This document shows positions 56,381 through 64,000 of a stretch of 64,000 nt of DNA, piece by piece. The stretch's first letter is position 1. Each line of letters opens with the position of its first letter. This DNA is from Marinobacter sp. F4206. Its GTDB lineage: Bacteria; Pseudomonadota; Gammaproteobacteria; Pseudomonadales; Oleiphilaceae. The translations under genes were made by a program, and so were the position numbers. The stretch lies in NCBI RefSeq assembly GCF_019392195.1, contig NZ_JAHXKI010000001.1:186001-250000 (forward strand). The letters run 5' to 3'. The notes below the pieces were generated by a model that did not search any database, was not told the DNA's origin, and was given only the letters and a program-made list of their open reading frames with translations.

Positions 56381-56740
56381 AGATTCCTCGTTCTTCTACG
56401 ATGGGTTTAAAGACTCGCAATCAGAAACACTCTTTTCGCGACCCCGCGGCTGCGGATATCGGAGTATTCTTGATTCCTCTCGCTTCGGCGTGAATCCAGA
56501 ATTATGGGCGTTCACGTCAAACGTTACAAACAGCTTCCTCTCGCGGGGCCTGCTGTCACGGCGGACTAATACTGCAGGCAAAGGTTGAATGGGTCAATAG
56601 CCCCATCCGACGCGTCAGAAGCGTTTCTCAAGCCAATTGGCCGGTGTTGACTCGGCCTGGCGGTGAGACGATACTAAAAAACGCCTCAGAACACACGATG
56701 TTTCGGTGCGCACTTACAATGCCAAAGGACGCAGAGAATT

Positions 56741-56760
56741 TCAAACAAACGTTTGTTTGA
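56741..56760. promoter_or_regulatory. Perfect 20-nt palindrome, PsrA-type operator upstream of ETF-QO
   Basis: TCAAACAAACGTTTGTTTGA is a perfect dyad 148 nt before the ETF-QO start. It contains the CAAAC/GTTTG half-sites known for PsrA, a TetR-family fatty-acid sensor that represses etf-QO and beta-oxidation genes in Pseudomonas. An AT-rich stretch right after it could be the promoter. The remainder of the 56381-56907 gap shows nothing else I can name. Confidence 0.75.
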
Positions 56761-56907
56761 TTCTTTAAATACGATATCCTTTCATCCTAATAAGTCGGGT
56801 TGTTCGGCTTTGGGCAGTCGTCTATAGGCACTTTTACCGGTATGATGTCGGCCCAGAATTGGCCTGCGGGCAAATAATATCCATTAAAGAAGTTTGAGGA
56901 GACCAAC

Positions 56908-58560
56908 GTGGAACGCGAATCGATGGAATTTGATGTTCTTATCGTCGGCGGCGGCCCTGCGGGCCTGTCGGCAGCCTGCCGTGTCATGCAGTTGGCGCAG
57001 GAAGCTGGCGAAGAACTGACCGTATGCGTGGTGGAAAAAGGTTCTGAGATCGGCGCGCACATCCTCGCCGGCACTGTATTCGAGCCCACTGCCCTCAACG
57101 AACTCTTCCCGGACTGGAAAGAGAAAGGCGCCCCGCTCAACACGCCGGTCACCCGCGACGACATTTTCCTGCTGAAAGATCAGGAAAAAGCGACCAAGAT
57201 CCCGAATGGTTTCGTGCCCAAGAACATGCACAACCACGGCAACTACATCATCAGCCTCGGCAACCTGTGCCGCTGGCTCGCAGAGCAGGCCGAGCAGCTG
57301 GGCGTTGAAGTCTATCCTGGCTTCGCGGCCTCCGAAACGATTGTTGAAGATGGCCAGGTCAAGGGCATCATCACCGGTGACATGGGCGTTGCCCGTGACG
57401 GCTCCGAGAAAGACGGCTATATGCCGGGTATGGAACTGCGCGCCAAGTACACCCTCTTCACCGAAGGTTGCCGCGGCCACCTGGGCAAGCGTCTGATCAA
57501 TGACTTCAAACTGGATGAAGGCAAGGATCCCCAGCACTACGGCATCGGCATCAAAGAACTGTGGGATATTGATCCGTCCAAACATGAGCCTGGCCTGGTT
57601 GTACACACCACAGGCTGGCCACTGAATGAGAGCGGCTCTACCGGCGGTTCCTTCCTTTATCACCTGGAAAACGGACAGGTATACGTCGGCCTGATCACCG
57701 ATCTGTCCTACAGCAATCCGCACCTGAGCCCGTTTGAGGAATTCCAGCGCCTGAAGCTCCACCCGGAGATCAGCAAGTACCTGGAGGGCGGAAAGCGCGT
57801 GTCCTATGGTGCCCGTGCCATTTCCAAAGGCGGCTACAACGCACTTCCGAAAATGAGCTTCCCGGGTGGCCTGCTTCTCGGGTGCGATGCTGGCACGCTG
57901 AACAGCTCCAAGATCAAGGGCTCCCACACCGCCATGAAATCTGGCCTGCTGGGTGCTGAAGCGGTATTCGAGGCCCTCAAGGAAGGCAAGGCCGGCGAAG
58001 AGATCACCGGTTTCCAGAAGCGCTTTGAGGATAGCTGGCTGTACAAAGAGCTTTACGCGGAGCGTAACTTCGGCCCGGCCATGCACAAGTTCGGTAACGT
58101 GGTGGGCGGTGCCATCGCCTTCTTCGAGCAGAACATCCTTCGCGGTAGCCTGCCGATCACATTCCACGACACAACGCCGGACTACGCGACACTCAAGCCT
58201 GCGTCCGACGCCAAGAAAATCAGCTATCCAAAGCCGGATAACAAGCTGACGTTCGATCGTCTTTCTTCTGTGTTCATTTCGAACACCAACCACGAGGAAG
58301 ATCAGCCGGTTCACCTGAAACTGACCGACCCGGACATTCCGCTGAACGAGAACCTGCCGAAGTACGACGAACCGGCCCAGCGTTACTGCCCGGCCGGCGT
58401 GTACGAGGTAGTCGAAAAGGACGACGGCAGCGGCAAAAAGTTCCAGATCAACGCCCAGAACTGTGTTCACTGCAAGACCTGTGACATCAAGGATCCTGCC
58501 CAGAACATCAACTGGGTAACTCCGGAAGGGGGCGGCGGCCCCAACTATCCGAACATGTAA
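56908..58560 (+). CDS. etfD: Electron transfer flavoprotein-ubiquinone oxidoreductase
   Basis: ETF-QO passes electrons from ETF to ubiquinone at the inner membrane. The 550-residue protein starts at a GTG behind GAGGAG. FDVLIVGGGPAGLSAACRV is the FAD motif, GFAASETIVEDGQVKGI and HTTGWPLNESGSTGGSFLYH are family segments, and LLLGCDAGTLNSSKIKGSHT lies in the quinone region. The C-terminal 4Fe-4S site is seen as YCPAGVYEV followed by NCVHCKTCDIKDP. It is divergent from etfBA and ends at a terminator; control by a PsrA-like repressor is suggested by the upstream palindrome. Confidence 0.97.
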   Translation: MERESMEFDVLIVGGGPAGLSAACRVMQLAQEAGEELTVCVVEKGSEIGAHILAGTVFEPTALNELFPDWKEKGAPLNTPVTRDDIFLLKDQEKATKIPNGFVPKNMHNHGNYIISLGNLCRWLAEQAEQLGVEVYPGFAASETIVEDGQVKGIITGDMGVARDGSEKDGYMPGMELRAKYTLFTEGCRGHLGKRLINDFKLDEGKDPQHYGIGIKELWDIDPSKHEPGLVVHTTGWPLNESGSTGGSFLYHLENGQVYVGLITDLSYSNPHLSPFEEFQRLKLHPEISKYLEGGKRVSYGARAISKGGYNALPKMSFPGGLLLGCDAGTLNSSKIKGSHTAMKSGLLGAEAVFEALKEGKAGEEITGFQKRFEDSWLYKELYAERNFGPAMHKFGNVVGGAIAFFEQNILRGSLPITFHDTTPDYATLKPASDAKKISYPKPDNKLTFDRLSSVFISNTNHEEDQPVHLKLTDPDIPLNENLPKYDEPAQRYCPAGVYEVVEKDDGSGKKFQINAQNCVHCKTCDIKDPAQNINWVTPEGGGGPNYPNM

Positions 58561-58580
58561 GTTCGGTTTCCGGCAGAACT

Positions 58581-58609
58581 AAAACGGCCCTTTCGGGGCC
58601 GTTTTTTTT
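58581..58609 (+). terminator. Terminator after ETF-QO
   Basis: AAAACGGCCC and GGGCCGTTTT form a 10-bp stem with a 5-nt loop, followed by an unbroken T run. It lies 21 nt past the etfD stop. Confidence 0.92.
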
Positions 58610-58626
58610 GACCTTTTTCCAGGTAT

Positions 58627-58655
58627 AAAAAAACGGCTCCCGAAGGAGCCGTTTT
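58627..58655 (-). terminator. Terminator after the FKBP gene
   Basis: AAAACGGCTCC and GGAGCCGTTTT form an 11-bp stem with a CGAA loop; on the minus strand it runs into seven T. It ends the FKBP transcript whose stop is at 58676, back to back with the etfD terminator. Confidence 0.9.
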
Positions 58656-58675
58656 GATTACCGCTTCAGAAAAGC

Positions 58676-59137
58676 TTAGTGAGCGTGACCGTGCTCTTGC
58701 TCTTCGTCAGTGGCGTCGCGCGCCTCTACAACTTCTACGTCGAAGTGCAGGGTCTGGCCAGCCAGCGGGTGGTTGGCGTCGATGGTGACGGTCTCGTCGC
58801 CAACTTCAACGACACGAACGACCTGGGGGCCACCCGGGGTCTGTGCCTGGAACTGCATGCCGGGCTCGATAGTGTCGACACCCTCGAAAGCTGAACGCGG
58901 AACCGGTTGAACCAGCTCTTCGTTAACTTCACCGTAGCCTTCTGCCGGCTCAACAGATACCTTGACCTGGTCGCCAGGATTCTTTTCGTTCAGTGCACTT
59001 TCCAGTCCACCAATAATGTTCTGGGCACCTTCCAGGTAGGACAGAGGCTCACGACCTTCTACACGGGAGGAGTCAAGCTGCTCTCCCTGGTCGTTGGTGA
59101 GCGTGTAATGGATGGTGACAACACGAGGTTGGGCCAT
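58676..59137 (-). CDS. FKBP-type peptidyl-prolyl isomerase, SlyD family
   Basis: A 153-residue prolyl isomerase/chaperone with the SlyD arrangement. The split FKBP domain has VVTIHYTLTNDQGEQLDSS and, at about residues 32-45, YLEGAQNIIGGLE; the insert-in-flap chaperone domain is at about residues 68-125. ANHPLAGQTLHFDVEVV closes the FKBP part. The short tail DEEQEHGHAH gives a few metal-binding His but not the long tail of E. coli SlyD. The ATG at 59137 follows AAGGAG; the frame is open upstream without FKBP sequence. The 198-nt gap after DUF1285 (59138-59335) holds its leader. Confidence 0.92.
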   Translation of the reverse strand: MAQPRVVTIHYTLTNDQGEQLDSSRVEGREPLSYLEGAQNIIGGLESALNEKNPGDQVKVSVEPAEGYGEVNEELVQPVPRSAFEGVDTIEPGMQFQAQTPGGPQVVRVVEVGDETVTIDANHPLAGQTLHFDVEVVEARDATDEEQEHGHAH

Positions 59138-59335
59138 GTGATCTCCTTGCGTGTCGCAATGACTGTTTATGAATTGAGGCAATCGAAAGTGATCTTGAAC
59201 AGCCAGACTGCACAGAGGGACTAACGACCACCGGGCCTCGTTAGAGAGCCAGGCTCGTAACAAGTATGAAAACACAGTTTAACAACTGTCTTAATGCGTT
59301 TTCTACCGTCATTGGTGGGGGCAGCCTAGGGGTTT

Positions 59336-59902
59336 TCAACCACCCCGACCGATTTTGTAGAAATTTCCGTGACTAAAGATTCCGTAAACCGGGCCATCAG
59401 GCGTGTCCTGCTCGACAACGTGGTTAGCCAAGTCATAAAACGCCGCCGTGACCAGCCTTGCATCAACTCCATGGCGGACACGGACAATCGGACGCGGCTC
59501 TTGCGTGCCCGGGTACTCGCCGACTTCAAGTGGGTGCGCTTCTCCAACTTCCAGGATTTCACCAACGTTGGTGGTAAGCTTGATGACCTGATCCTGACCT
59601 TCGCCCTCTATGATCAAAGAGTGGGCGAGCAACGGCGAATCCTCCACCTGAATCCGCCATTTTTCGACGGGCGTCACCAGGTAGTATTCTCCATCCTCTT
59701 CCCTGCGCAGAATCGTGGAAAACAAACGAACGATTGCTTCCCGGGCCAATGGCTCCCCCTTGTGAATCCATTGACCATCTCGAGTGATACGCAGGTCCAT
59801 GTCGCCGGACAGGTCCGGGTGCCATTGGTCCAGCGGGGGCTGTCCGGGATTCTTCACGATCTGCTCCACTTCTTTGGCGAGGCTTTCCGGGTTCTGGCTC
59901 AT
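59336..59902 (-). CDS. DUF1285 domain protein
   Basis: A 188-residue protein of the DUF1285 family, of unknown function. DLRITRDGQWIHKGEPLARE near residues 35-55 is the recognisable start of the domain, followed by LVTPVEKWRIQVEDSPLLA and FYDLANHVVEQ. The ATG at 59902 has GGAG upstream, and the open frame above it continues into the radical SAM gene area. It directly follows the radical SAM gene on the same strand, 23 nt apart, so they may be co-transcribed. Confidence 0.85.
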   Translation of the reverse strand: MSQNPESLAKEVEQIVKNPGQPPLDQWHPDLSGDMDLRITRDGQWIHKGEPLAREAIVRLFSTILRREEDGEYYLVTPVEKWRIQVEDSPLLAHSLIIEGEGQDQVIKLTTNVGEILEVGEAHPLEVGEYPGTQEPRPIVRVRHGVDARLVTAAFYDLANHVVEQDTPDGPVYGIFSHGNFYKIGRGG

Positions 59903-59925
59903 ACGATGGCTCCGCGAACTGCTCG

Positions 59926-60822
59926 TTACAAACCGCGCATCCATTCCGCTCTGAGCGGAACGGCGCCGGGACTGCTAATCGCAAGATCAACCTGATCAAG
60001 CATTTTCTGCTTATCGCGCCCAAGCGTCCCTTTCAGCACAAGATAATTTGACGCATGGTCGCTCCGGAACACGGTTCGTTCGAGCTCAAGATGCTCGAGG
60101 AACAGACGAATTTCTTCAAACAGCCCTTGCTGGGACAGCGGCACAAAATCATCACCAAAACCCGCGCGGAACCGCTCCTCGCCTTGAGGAAAACTCACGA
60201 CCAGGGTGGACAGGTAATCGGGTTGTGTTTCGTTGCACAGAGTCGCGGTGTTGACGGCGTGTTGACGCGACAGTGTTTCTCCGCCCAGGCCATTGAGAAC
60301 CATGACAGAGCTTGTCAGGCCGGCTTCACGAATTTTCAGCAACGCGGAACGGGTGGATTCCCAGGACTCTCCCTTGTTCACCCTCCGCAGGATCTCGTCA
60401 TCCCCGGATTCCATCCCGACATACAGAATCTGGAGCCCGGCTTCCTTCAGCTGCGCCAGTTCTTCCACCGTTTTCCTGGCCAGATTACGGGGCAGGCAGT
60501 AACTGGAAACCCGCTGCAAATCTGGAAAGGCGGCCTTAAGATCCCCGAGAATTTCCAACAGGCGCCGCGTTGGCAGCACCATCGCGTCTCCATCAGCAAG
60601 GAATACACGTCGGACACCGCCAAGGCTACGCGCCGCATTGTCGATGTCGCGACGAATATCGTCCGGCTTCCGGGCCTGGAACTTCTTCTGCGGCTGGGTG
60701 TACATCTCACAAAAGGTGCATTTGTTCCAGGAACAACCGTTGGTGACCGGAAGGATCAGGGATTTGGCCTCGCTGGGCGGCCGAAAGACCGGCTCAACGT
60801 AATCGATGGGAAAACTGTACAT
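59926..60822 (-). CDS. Radical SAM protein of unknown function
   Basis: A 298-residue radical SAM enzyme. The cluster motif is TNGCSWNKCTFCEMY (Cys30, Cys35 and Cys38), with four residues between the first two Cys, a spacing found in this subgroup. VRRVFLADGDAMVLPT and LQILYVGMESGDDEIL are beta-strand motifs for SAM contact, and GLGGETLSRQHAV follows. The pattern resembles the uncharacterised B12-independent radical SAM proteins common in gammaproteobacteria; no product is assigned. It starts at the ATG at 60822. Confidence 0.85.
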   Translation of the reverse strand: MYSFPIDYVEPVFRPPSEAKSLILPVTNGCSWNKCTFCEMYTQPQKKFQARKPDDIRRDIDNAARSLGGVRRVFLADGDAMVLPTRRLLEILGDLKAAFPDLQRVSSYCLPRNLARKTVEELAQLKEAGLQILYVGMESGDDEILRRVNKGESWESTRSALLKIREAGLTSSVMVLNGLGGETLSRQHAVNTATLCNETQPDYLSTLVVSFPQGEERFRAGFGDDFVPLSQQGLFEEIRLFLEHLELERTVFRSDHASNYLVLKGTLGRDKQKMLDQVDLAISSPGAVPLRAEWMRGL

Positions 60823-60866
60823 ATAACGTGCTCAACCAATAGCGGGTGATTCGATACAGAGGAAGA

Positions 60867-61316
60867 TCAGGGCAAAAACTGGGCTTTCAAGTCCGCACAC
60901 CCGGGCCCAACAACGGGCATGTCCAGCAGCACCGCCTGGGAGGTCATAAACGGGATACCGTGGCGGTGGCCGTCAACCAGTAAGGTGGAGAGGCTACCGA
61001 CCAGAGGCATGTGTGAAATCAGTAGCAGCGGGGAGGTCTGGTTCTCCAGCAAAGCATCAAGGCAAAGGCCAGGATCGTCATCCGGCGTCAGGAACTGCTT
61101 TTCTTCTACAGCACAGTTCAGGATTTCGGAGACGATGGCAGATGTCTCTCTGGCCCGGACGAAAGGGCTGCTCCAGATCAGTTTTGGCCGCCACGGGGAT
61201 TCCGCAATCTGGGCGGCGGCCTCAGCAACGTGGAGGCGCCCTGCTTCGGTCAGCTCACGCTCCTGATCCAGCGTATGCCACCCCGCTTCGCCGTGCCGCA
61301 TGATGAGCAATTGCAC
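60867..61316 (-). CDS. sixA: Phosphohistidine phosphatase SixA
   Basis: A small histidine-acid phosphatase of about 149 residues in the SixA branch, which removes phosphate from phosphohistidine proteins such as PTS or phosphorelay components. LLIMRHGEA is the RHG catalytic motif, ARETSAIV follows, and LLLISHMPLVGSL holds the second His. I choose the GTG at 61316, 7 nt after GGAGG; a TTG two codons before is too close to it. It lies 24 nt downstream of gpsA on the same strand, a pairing common in related genomes. Confidence 0.9.
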   Translation of the reverse strand: MQLLIMRHGEAGWHTLDQERELTEAGRLHVAEAAAQIAESPWRPKLIWSSPFVRARETSAIVSEILNCAVEEKQFLTPDDDPGLCLDALLENQTSPLLLISHMPLVGSLSTLLVDGHRHGIPFMTSQAVLLDMPVVGPGCADLKAQFLP

Positions 61317-61340
61317 AGGCAACCCTCCGCTGAATGAACG

Positions 61341-62408
61341 TTACTGACTGATCGTACGCGGAAGTATGAACTCCACGTCCGAATTCTGCACTGCCATCAT
61401 CAGGCTGTTGATGACCGCCTTGATAGACGCCGTACCATAGAGAATTTCGTATAGACCCCGAACCAGGGGCATGTAGATCCCGATGGCCTCTGACTTCTCT
61501 TTCACCAGTTTCAGGGTATAAATACCCTCCGCGACCTGGCCCAGCTCCGCCACGGCATCGTCCAGCTTCTGGCCCGTACCAACGGCATAGCCGACCCGGA
61601 AATTCCGGCTCTTGGACGAAGTGCAGGTCACGATGAGATCCCCTACCCCCGCCAGTCCCATGAAGGTCATGGGGTTAGCGCCGAGGCTGACGGCAAAACG
61701 GCTCATTTCCGCCAGCCCGCGGGTCATCAGCATGGCTTTGGCGTTTTCTCCCATCTCCAGAGCCGACGCGAGGCCAGCCACGATGGCATAGATGTTCTTC
61801 AGTGCACCGGCCAGCTCCACGCCATAGATATCAACGTTGGCATAAACCCGAAAATACTCACACCCGAGCAGATCCTGCACTGTCCGACGTACGTCCGGAT
61901 CCTTGGCGGCAATAACGGTTGCTGTCAGATCCCGGTTCACGATTTCACTGGCAAGATTGGGGCCGCTGAGCACACCTATACGACAACGCGGAATCTCCTC
62001 CTGGAGGATTTCGCTCATCAGCTTGAAGCCATGCTCCTCAATCCCTTTGGTCAGGCTGACAACGATCTGGCCGTCACGGAACTCGTCGCTGTGGTCCCGG
62101 ATAACGGACCGAAACGCTTTACTCGGTATGGCCACAAACACAATCTCGGCCTTGCCTACGGCCTCGGCGAGATCCGTCGTGGGCTGGATGTCACCGGAGA
62201 GCTCCACGTCTGGCATATACCGGCTATTGATGCGGGTATTGGTGATTTCTTCTACTTGGGCCTCATCACGCATCCAGAAGTGAACGCGATGGCCATTTTC
62301 GCCCAGTACCTTGGTCATTGCGGTACCGAAGCTGCCACCGCCGAGTACCGCTACGTCGTGTACCGGTCCCTTGGCCCCATTGTCTTGAGGCGCGTTCTTT
62401 TCAGGCAT
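61341..62408 (-). CDS. gpsA: Glycerol-3-phosphate dehydrogenase [NAD(P)+]
   Basis: GpsA reduces dihydroxyacetone phosphate to sn-glycerol-3-phosphate for phospholipid synthesis in the cytoplasm. The 355-residue protein has a short N-terminal extension (about 18 residues, KNAPQDNGAKGP) before the Rossmann motif VAVLGGGSFGTAMTKVL. VFVAIPSKAFRSVI, GVLSGPNLASEI, VELAGALKNIYAIVAGL and GLAGVGDLIVTCTSSKSRN follow and match the family fully, including the catalytic Lys in ALKN. It starts at the ATG at 62408 and is followed by sixA. Confidence 0.97.
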   Translation of the reverse strand: MPEKNAPQDNGAKGPVHDVAVLGGGSFGTAMTKVLGENGHRVHFWMRDEAQVEEITNTRINSRYMPDVELSGDIQPTTDLAEAVGKAEIVFVAIPSKAFRSVIRDHSDEFRDGQIVVSLTKGIEEHGFKLMSEILQEEIPRCRIGVLSGPNLASEIVNRDLTATVIAAKDPDVRRTVQDLLGCEYFRVYANVDIYGVELAGALKNIYAIVAGLASALEMGENAKAMLMTRGLAEMSRFAVSLGANPMTFMGLAGVGDLIVTCTSSKSRNFRVGYAVGTGQKLDDAVAELGQVAEGIYTLKLVKEKSEAIGIYMPLVRGLYEILYGTASIKAVINSLMMAVQNSDVEFILPRTISQ

Positions 62409-62474
62409 AGTTCTTCCATTTTATGTCAAAGACGGTGAGAGCCCGGATGGTTCCGGTGTCACGAACGTTTCGGC

Positions 62475-62966
62475 TCAACCAGGCTCTTCGCATTCGAGAG
62501 CGCGCACCAGATTCTTGAACTCTTCCCTGTTCCGGCTGTTCAGGCCCATCAGCACCTTGTGCGCGTCCAGGACCTTGTCACGAACCTGCTGTTCGCTGGC
62601 TTTCAGCACAGGAATCTCTTCAAGTTCTTCAATGCGGGACGCGGGTTCTCGAACAATGATGAAAATCTTGTCGAACCCCATGGATGTGATAATGCGGGTA
62701 ATATCCGGGTTGGTGGAAATCAGTGTGGGCAGAAAATGACTTTGCTGCTGGGCAGCCATGGCGATTTTGGCAAGAAGCCCGAGCGTGGTGCTGTCGATGA
62801 TTTCGGTTTCCGTCAGATCAACGACCACCGTTTTGAACTGGGGATCCTGAGTGATGGACTCAACCAGATTGTCCAGCGTCGAACACAGGTTCAGCCGGAT
62901 TTCGCCAATAAACTTCAGGACATAGATGCCCTGTTTTTCAGCTTGCAGGATCTTGTAACCAGCCAT
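62475..62966 (-). CDS. STAS-domain anti-sigma factor antagonist, HsbA-like
   Basis: A 163-residue protein with an N-terminal STAS domain (about residues 10-105). VVVDLTETEIIDSTTLGLLAKI carries the phosphorylatable Ser in the DST site, and DITRIITSMGFDKIF closes the domain. A helical C-terminal extension (about 115-160) includes the segment LMGLNSRNREEF. Arrangement beside a PP2C response regulator matches P. aeruginosa HsbA, which binds FlgM or HsbD depending on phosphorylation and switches between swimming and biofilm. It starts 14 nt after the phosphatase gene stop. I assign HsbA from pattern and context. Confidence 0.82.
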   Translation of the reverse strand: MAGYKILQAEKQGIYVLKFIGEIRLNLCSTLDNLVESITQDPQFKTVVVDLTETEIIDSTTLGLLAKIAMAAQQQSHFLPTLISTNPDITRIITSMGFDKIFIIVREPASRIEELEEIPVLKASEQQVRDKVLDAHKVLMGLNSRNREEFKNLVRALECEEPG

Positions 62967-62980
62967 GCTTCACACTGCCA

Positions 62981-64000
62981 CTATTTCGACGACGTGTTGT
63001 CTGATTCCATTATGGTATCAGTAACCGACACAATAGCTATATCGTCCGGTAATTCCGTGATCTCGTCGAGATTCAGAGCCTCGCTCAGAGAGGCGATAGT
63101 GTGACGACCTCCTGAAACGAGTTCAAGTAGCGTCCTTTCCTTTTCGTCGAGGCTTTTGGCCCGAATGACCTCCAGAATGCCGTCGGAGAACAGAATCATC
63201 CGGAACGGCTTATCCAGCGATACCTCATACACCTCCCACTCGGGCGTCTCGAAAAGTCCCACTGGCAACCCGCTTCCTTCAAGAAAGGCGGTGTCTCCGC
63301 CCTCAAACGACAGAATGGGCATCGGGAAATGAGCCCCAACTGCATACCTTAATTTACGCTCGCTGATAGAGATAATGCCAACGAATACGGTTACGTGTTT
63401 GCCGAGACCGGTATCAAGCAATTCCGAATTAATGCGTTCCAGGAATCGGTCCGGATAGAGAATGTCGTCACTGGACTGGCGCCTCAGGTTGCGCTGCAAC
63501 CGATTGGTGAGGTTTTTAAGCAGCACGGTAACAAACGCGGAGCTGGCGCCATGGCCGGACACATCGGCAATGTAAACCAGGACCTGATCCTCGGAAATAC
63601 GGAAGTAATCCAGAAAATCGCCACTTAGGTAAAGGGACGGTTTGATGAGGTGATCGATGCGCAGCCCTGCCAGGTCCTGTTCGTGATCCGGAAGCATACG
63701 CAGCTGAACCTTCCGACCTGCCCGCTGATCGGCGCGAAGCTCTGCAATACCGTTGCGCAGATCCCGATTCGCTTCCTCAAGCTCATGCCGGTAAAGCTGA
63801 TTCAGGCGATTGACCCGGACCCGATCGAACAACTTTTCGATCACGTCATCCAGGGCCCCCTTATCGTCGTTACAGGGCTTCAGCACAAAATCTGCCGCCC
63901 CGGCCCGGAGCGCTTTGACGACATCAGCACTGGAATCACTGGCGGAACAGCAGACAATGGGGGTGAAGGTTTCGGTTTCTTCCAGGCGGGAGGCCAGATC
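62981..64000 (-). CDS. Response regulator with PP2C (SpoIIE) phosphatase domain, HsbR-like, N-terminus outside the window
   Basis: The frame runs to the window edge, 340 codons incomplete at the start. Reading in from the edge, PIVCCSASDSSADVVKALRAG and ADFVLKPCNDD are the end of a receiver domain with the conserved Lys in FVLKP. A coiled linker (about 45-90) leads to a SpoIIE-type PP2C phosphatase: YLSGDFLDYF with the metal Asp, VLVYIADVSGHGASSAFVTV, MILFSDGILEV and DIAIVSVTD. It probably dephosphorylates the adjacent STAS protein, as HsbR does in Pseudomonas. An internal ATG at 63886 would drop the receiver and is not the start. Confidence 0.88.
   Translation of the reverse strand, partial: DLASRLEETETFTPIVCCSASDSSADVVKALRAGAADFVLKPCNDDKGALDDVIEKLFDRVRVNRLNQLYRHELEEANRDLRNGIAELRADQRAGRKVQLRMLPDHEQDLAGLRIDHLIKPSLYLSGDFLDYFRISEDQVLVYIADVSGHGASSAFVTVLLKNLTNRLQRNLRRQSSDDILYPDRFLERINSELLDTGLGKHVTVFVGIISISERKLRYAVGAHFPMPILSFEGGDTAFLEGSGLPVGLFETPEWEVYEVSLDKPFRMILFSDGILEVIRAKSLDEKERTLLELVSGGRHTIASLSEALNLDEITELPDDIAIVSVTDTIMESDNTSSK

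Noticed and set aside
55373..56410. 345-codon open frame on the plus strand
   Set aside because: Antisense to etfB and etfA, which are complete and unmistakable.
56884..58470. 528-codon open frame on the minus strand
   Set aside because: It lies wholly antisense to the intact ETF-QO gene, has no family-like motifs, and is explained by codon bias in the GC-rich gene.
63886..63886. ATG at 63886 as start of the PP2C gene
   Set aside because: The frame continues in to the window edge with clear receiver-domain sequence, so the gene begins outside the window.

Overview
The window looks like a chromosomal segment of a marine gammaproteobacterium, most like Marinobacter. This is inferred from gene content: a glgC/glgBAP cluster, CIO-type cydABDC, an ETF/ETF-QO locus with a PsrA-type operator, a SelD fused to an NDH-2-like flavoprotein, and HsbR/HsbA-like regulators. 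No ribosomal RNA is present to confirm it. Coding density is high and the DNA is moderately GC-rich, except for part of one inserted island.

Layout: 1-7162 is glycogen metabolism, with glgC (cut by the window edge) divergent from a tightly coupled glgB-glgA-glgP operon. 7183-11726 holds an esterase, an acyltransferase, recQ and a DUF4442 protein. 11915-17036 holds a periplasmic binding protein, a chemoreceptor, a GNAT-nitrilase fusion and a PilZ-like protein. 17079-24221 contains a phasin/histone-like protein and then a selenium locus: the SelD fusion, a SenB-like selenosugar synthase, and a three-gene ABC importer of the type proposed to carry selenium oxyanions. 24309-25064 is a PEP-CTERM surface protein behind a c-di-GMP-I (GEMM) type riboswitch. 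25376-34356 is mixed: an ABC-2 exporter pair, a DUF192 lipoprotein, a crotonase-fold protein lacking its catalytic glutamates, a nucleoside 2-deoxyribosyltransferase-like protein, a patatin, an EamA transporter and an MDR oxidoreductase.

34555-44286 is a roughly 9.7 kb island inserted in the 3' end of tRNA-Leu(UAA). It is bounded by a 56-nt direct repeat with one mismatch and has a second pair of TGTCTACA-type repeats just inside each end. It encodes a tyrosine integrase, an AlpA/Xis-like protein and a P2 gpA-like HUH replication protein, but no virion genes. Its likely cargo is anti-phage: a PD-(D/E)XK nuclease with an extra N-terminal domain and a 1285-residue SIR2 protein.

44396-64000 returns to core genes: a methyltransferase, cyanide-insensitive bd oxidase with its CydDC exporter, a saccharopine-dehydrogenase-like reductase, small membrane proteins, RlmA, EtfBA divergent from ETF-QO with a perfect 20-nt palindrome between them, an SlyD-type FKBP, DUF1285, a radical SAM protein, SixA, GpsA, and an HsbA/HsbR-like anti-anti-sigma and PP2C response-regulator pair cut by the window end.

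The most noteworthy items are the selenium locus without any visible senA, the defence-loaded tRNA island, and the GEMM riboswitch with two atypical core positions.
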